Below are positions 59,723-64,000 of a DNA stretch of 64,000 bases, piece by piece. Below the pieces are notes generated by a model, which was not told the origin of the DNA, did not search any database, and worked only from the letters and a program-made list of their open reading frames with translations. Source of the DNA: Luteimonas padinae (GTDB taxonomy: Bacteria; Pseudomonadota; Gammaproteobacteria; Xanthomonadales; Xanthomonadaceae); the NCBI RefSeq assembly GCF_014652935.1, contig NZ_BMZT01000005.1, forward strand, positions 186,001 to 250,000, given 5' to 3'. A program made the position numbers and the translations under genes. Within the stretch, counting starts at the first letter, position 1, and each line of letters opens with the position of its first letter.

Positions 59723-60709
59723 TCAGCCCAACAGGTGAGCCACGCCGGCGCGCTCTTCCTCCAGCTCGGCCAGGGTCTTGTCCATGGCCGCGCGGCTGAA
59801 ATCATCGATCTCCAGGCCCTCGACGCGGGTGTATTCGCCGTTCTCCGTGGTCACCGCCACGCCGTAGATCACGCCCTCGGGAATGCCGTAGCTGCCGTCG
59901 GACGGCACGCCCATGGTCACCCACTTGCCGTTCGAGCCCAGCACCCAGTCGCGGACGTGGTCGATGGCGGCGTTGGCAGCGGACGCCGCCGACGACAGGC
60001 CGCGGGCCTCGATGATCGCCGCGCCGCGCTTGCCGACCTGCGGGATGAACTCGTTCGCGTTCCAGTCGGCGTCGTTGATGCGGTCCTTCAGCGACTCGCC
60101 CTTGACCGTGGCGAAGCGGTAGTCGGGATACATCGTCGGGCTGTGGTTGCCCCAGACCACCAGCTTCTCGATGTCGCCCACGGCCACGCCGGCCTTGTTG
60201 GCGAGCTGGCTCAGCGCGCGGTTGTGGTCCAGGCGCAGCATGGCGGTGAAGTTCTTCGCCGGCAGGTCCGGCGCCGACTTCATGGCGATGTAGGCGTTGG
60301 TGTTGGCCGGGTTGCCGACCACCAGCACCTTGACGTCGCGCGAGGCGACCTTGTTCAGCGCCGCGCCCTGGGCGGTGAAGATCTTGGCGTTCTCCAGCAG
60401 CAGGTCCTTGCGCTCCATGCCGGGGCCGCGCGGACGCGCGCCAACGAGGAGCGCGATGTCGGCGTCCTTGAAGGCCACTTCGGGATCATCGGTGCCGACC
60501 ATGCCCGCCAGCAGCGGGAACGCGCAGTCCTCGAGCTCCATCATCACGCCCTTGAGCGCGGCCTGGGCCTTCTCCATCGGCAGTTCCAGCATCTGCAGGA
60601 TCACGGGCTGGTCCTTGCCCAGCATTTCGCCGGAGGCGATGCGGAACAGGAGGGCGTAACCGATCTGGCCGGCGGCGCCGGTGACGGCAACTCGGACGGG
60701 GGTCTTCAT
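59723..60709 (-). CDS. mdh: Malate dehydrogenase
   Basis: Oxidises malate to oxaloacetate in the citric acid cycle; 328 residues of the cytosolic-type MDH group. NAD fold: [19 protein letters not shown]. Substrate arginines are in [15 protein letters not shown] and the catalytic pair in [11 protein letters not shown] and [15 protein letters not shown]. It is followed by a strong terminator. Its start lies 105 bases after the aminotransferase gene. Confidence 0.97.
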   Translation of the reverse strand: MKTPVRVAVTGAAGQIGYALLFRIASGEMLGKDQPVILQMLELPMEKAQAALKGVMMELEDCAFPLLAGMVGTDDPEVAFKDADIALLVGARPRGPGMERKDLLLENAKIFTAQGAALNKVASRDVKVLVVGNPANTNAYIAMKSAPDLPAKNFTAMLRLDHNRALSQLANKAGVAVGDIEKLVVWGNHSPTMYPDYRFATVKGESLKDRINDADWNANEFIPQVGKRGAAIIEARGLSSAASAANAAIDHVRDWVLGSNGKWVTMGVPSDGSYGIPEGVIYGVAVTTENGEYTRVEGLEIDDFSRAAMDKTLAELEEERAGVAHLLG

Positions 60710-60814
60710 GTGGGGTGGCTCCGGATACGTGGGGCTGGAGGAAAATGGAAGGCGCCGCGGCGTCGACGGCAGGCGGCCGGGACCGTCATCGGCACCCGGC
60801 CGCCGTGGACGGAC

Positions 60815-62014
60815 TCAGGCCAGTTCGGCGAAGAATTCCTGGATGCGCGCCAGGCCGGGCGCCAGCTGCGGCGTCGGGCAGGTGTAGCTGATGCGCAGGC
60901 CGCGCGGCTCGCCAAAAGCCGAGCCCGGCACGCAGGCCACGCCCTTGGCTTCGAGCAGCGCGTTGCACAGGTCGACGTCGTTGGCGATGACCTTGCCGCC
61001 GTGCGACTTGCCGAAGGCGACGCTGATGTCGGGGAAGGCATAGAACGCGCCCTGCGGCACCGGGCAGACCACGCCGGGGATGGCGTTGAGCGCGGCCACG
61101 ACCTGGTCGCGCTTGGCCTGGAACTCGGCGCAGCGCTCCGCGGGCACGTCCTGCGGGCCGGACAGCGCGGCCGCGGCGGCGGCCGAGACCACCTCCGGCA
61201 GGCTGGTGATGTGGTTGGAGTTCATCACCGTCATCGCCTTGGCGACGGACTCGGGGCCCGCCATCAGGCCGACGCGCCAGCCCGGCATGCCGTAGGTCTT
61301 GGACAGCGAGTCGACGAAGATCACGCGGTCGCGCAGCTCGGGGCGCGCGTGCACGAAGTTGTGGTAGCCCACGCCGTCGAACACCATCATGTTGTAGATG
61401 TCGTCGGTGATGATCCAGGTGTCGGGATGGCGCGCGACCACATCGGCCAGCGCGGCGATCTCGTCCTTCGTGTAGACCATGCCCGTCGGGTTGGACGGGT
61501 TGTTGAACAGGAACACCTTCGGCTTCTTCGCCAGCGCCGCGTCGAGCTGGGCCGGGGTGAGCTTGTAGTCCTGTTCGGGCGGGCACGGCAGCAGCTGGAT
61601 GTCGGCGCCGACGATCTCGGCGATGTCCATGTAGCTGGTCCAGTAGGGCGTGGCGAAGGCGAAGCCGTCGCCCTCGTCGAGCAGCGCCTCGGCCAGGTTG
61701 TACAGGATGTGCTTGGCGCCCACGCCGGTGGCGCAATTGGCGCGGGTGTAGCCGTCCAGGCCGAGGCGGCCGAGGTGGCCGATGAAGGCGTCGAGCACCG
61801 CGTTCGCGCCGCGGTTGTTGCCGTACTGGCCGGAATCGTGCTCCAGCGCCTCCCGGGCGGCGGCGTAGACGTGCTCGCCGGGGAGGAAGTTGGGAACGCC
61901 GATCGAGAAGCTGATGACGTCGCGGCCTTCGGCCTTCAGGCGCTGGGCCGTCTCGGCCACGACCATGATCGCGCTGGGCTTGGCGCGACCCATCCGCTGG
62001 GCAAGCTGGGGCAT
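60815..62014 (-). CDS. Class I/II aminotransferase, aspartate aminotransferase-like
   Basis: PLP enzyme of 399 residues. The PLP lysine is in [16 protein letters not shown]; other fold-type I marks are [28 protein letters not shown] and the substrate arginine in LRISYTCP. The start [19 protein letters not shown] resembles AspC-type enzymes. Specificity is not certain. A TAGAAT box lies upstream. Confidence 0.9.
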   Translation of the reverse strand: MPQLAQRMGRAKPSAIMVVAETAQRLKAEGRDVISFSIGVPNFLPGEHVYAAAREALEHDSGQYGNNRGANAVLDAFIGHLGRLGLDGYTRANCATGVGAKHILYNLAEALLDEGDGFAFATPYWTSYMDIAEIVGADIQLLPCPPEQDYKLTPAQLDAALAKKPKVFLFNNPSNPTGMVYTKDEIAALADVVARHPDTWIITDDIYNMMVFDGVGYHNFVHARPELRDRVIFVDSLSKTYGMPGWRVGLMAGPESVAKAMTVMNSNHITSLPEVVSAAAAAALSGPQDVPAERCAEFQAKRDQVVAALNAIPGVVCPVPQGAFYAFPDISVAFGKSHGGKVIANDVDLCNALLEAKGVACVPGSAFGEPRGLRISYTCPTPQLAPGLARIQEFFAELA

Positions 62015-62074
62015 TGCGTGAACCTCGGAAACTGGGGTGTGGGGCGCGGCGCACGGCGCACGCGGCAGCCGCTT

Positions 62075-62080
62075 ATTCTA
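62075..62080 (-). promoter_or_regulatory. -10 box for the aminotransferase gene
   Basis: TAGAAT on the minus strand, 61 bases before the start codon and 28 after the ppiB stop. Confidence 0.45.
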
Positions 62081-62108
62081 GCACCGCGCCCCGCCCCGGC
62101 CGGCGTCC

Positions 62109-62603
62109 TCAGGCGGACATCACCTTGTTCCACTCGGCCACCCGGTCGGCCTTCGCGGCCAGCGCGGCCTCGGCGTCGCCTTCGATCTTCACCGACTTGA
62201 TGGCGTCGCCCTGCTTCACCGCGTCCACCACCTCCAGGCCCTCGGTGACCTTGCCGAACACCGTGTGCTTGCCGTCCAGCCAGTCGGTCTTGATGTGGGT
62301 GATGAAGAACTGGCTGCCGTTGGTGTTGGGGCCGGCGTTGGCCATGGACAGCACGCCGCGCTCGTGGCGGACGCCGTTGTTGGTCTCGTCCTCGAACTTG
62401 TAGCCCGGGCCGCCGGTGCCGGTGCCCTTGGGGCAGCCGCCCTGGATCATGAAGTCCGGGATCACGCGGTGGAAGTTCAGGCCGTCGTAGAAGCCCTTGC
62501 GGGCCAGGTTGACGAAGCTGGCCACGGTCAGCGGGGCCTTGTCGGGGTAGAGCTCGACCTTGATCTGGCCACGGTCGGTGTCGAAAACGGCGTTCAGGGA
62601 CAT
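62109..62603 (-). CDS. ppiB: Cyclophilin-type peptidyl-prolyl isomerase
   Basis: 164 residues, no signal peptide, so cytoplasmic. The active-site pattern is present: [17 protein letters not shown] (with the catalytic Arg), [17 protein letters not shown] and [12 protein letters not shown]. The start [18 protein letters not shown] is standard for PpiB. It is divergent from typA across a 194-base spacer. Confidence 0.94.
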   Translation of the reverse strand: MSLNAVFDTDRGQIKVELYPDKAPLTVASFVNLARKGFYDGLNFHRVIPDFMIQGGCPKGTGTGGPGYKFEDETNNGVRHERGVLSMANAGPNTNGSQFFITHIKTDWLDGKHTVFGKVTEGLEVVDAVKQGDAIKSVKIEGDAEAALAAKADRVAEWNKVMSA

Positions 62604-62701
62604 GTCGGGAATCCTGGTCTGGGTGGGGGCGCCGGGGGCCGGCTGGCCGGATGCCCCTTCGCGGAACCTGAAGTGGAGCCGGAGGCCCGGCATTGCAACA
62701 C

Positions 62702-62731
62702 TTTCTGGCGGGGCGCCACTGCAAGTATAAT
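62702..62731 (+). promoter_or_regulatory. Promoter of typA
   Basis: TATAAT at 62726-62731 with TTTCTG 18 bases upstream. It gives a leader of about 60 bases before the typA ATG. Confidence 0.5.
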
Positions 62732-62797
62732 CTCCGGCTTCCCTCAACAAGGCCCAGCGCGCCCTGCCCCAAGAAGGCACGAGGTGCGGTTTTCCCG

Positions 62798-64000
<1,203 letters not shown>

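Overview
The window is about 64 kb of very GC-rich DNA that looks chromosomal and comes from a member of the Xanthomonadaceae/Lysobacteraceae (Lysobacter/Luteimonas/Xanthomonas-like). The pointers are an Xanthomonad-type VirB operon whose VirB7 carries an extra C-terminal domain, tandem S46 dipeptidyl-peptidases, OmpA proteins with thrombospondin type-3 like linkers, a THX ribosomal protein, an IF3 gene read from an ATC codon, and paired REP-like palindromes built on GTAGGAGCAGC. I see no tRNA, rRNA, CRISPR array, prophage or insertion sequence.

Layout. 1-5.8 kb (minus): the translation cluster thrS-infC-rpmI-rplT-pheS-pheT, with pheT running off the left edge. 5.9-15.8 kb (minus): a complete, tightly overlapping type IV secretion operon in the order virB7-8-9-10-11-1-2-3-4-5-6, without virD4, relaxase or an adjacent effector. 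16-24 kb: envelope and peptide hydrolases (a lipoprotein phosphodiesterase, an M14 peptidase fused to RidA, a serine hydrolase, a muramoyl-amidase with LGFP repeats, and a lipase). 24-26.7 kb: divergent histidine-degradation genes hutF and hutI. 26.8-34 kb: an M19 dipeptidase, THX, a zinc module (merC-like gene, frameshifted ZnuD-like receptor, probable Zur box and a zur-like regulator), and alkylation repair (Ada-AlkA fusion plus ogt). 34-46.4 kb: gltX, lpxH, a DUF455 gene, purF-dedD-folC, a histidine phosphatase and two S46 peptidases. 46.5-50 kb: threonine catabolism tdh and kbl with a metallopeptidase gene between them. 50-54 kb: a pseudouridine synthase, an exported unknown and a duplicated ompA pair. 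54-64 kb: a SleB-like hydrolase, a glutathione-transferase remnant, prpE-prpB-prpC for propionate, mdh, an aminotransferase, a cyclophilin, and typA running off the right edge.

How the parts work together. The VirB operon resembles the Xanthomonadaceae antibacterial T4SS (X-T4SS) by gene order and by its VirB7, and it sits upstream of thrS, which appears to have its own promoter and a leader hairpin. The neighbouring secreted hydrolases, the S46 peptidases, the M19 dipeptidase, and the hut, tdh/kbl and prp genes suggest a predatory or proteolytic lifestyle in which extracellular peptides are broken down and histidine, threonine and propionyl-CoA are fed to central metabolism; this is inference. 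The zinc genes form a small regulon around a shared intergenic palindrome, but the receptor gene carries a single-base frameshift in this assembly.

Smaller-scale features include six REP-like repeats (one overlaps the lpxH stop codon), a 16-bp tandem repeat overlapping the stop codon of the DUF455 gene, a nested inverted-repeat region of nearly 400 bp upstream of prpE, and several recognisable -10 boxes of the TAGAAT/TACAAT/TATAAT type.
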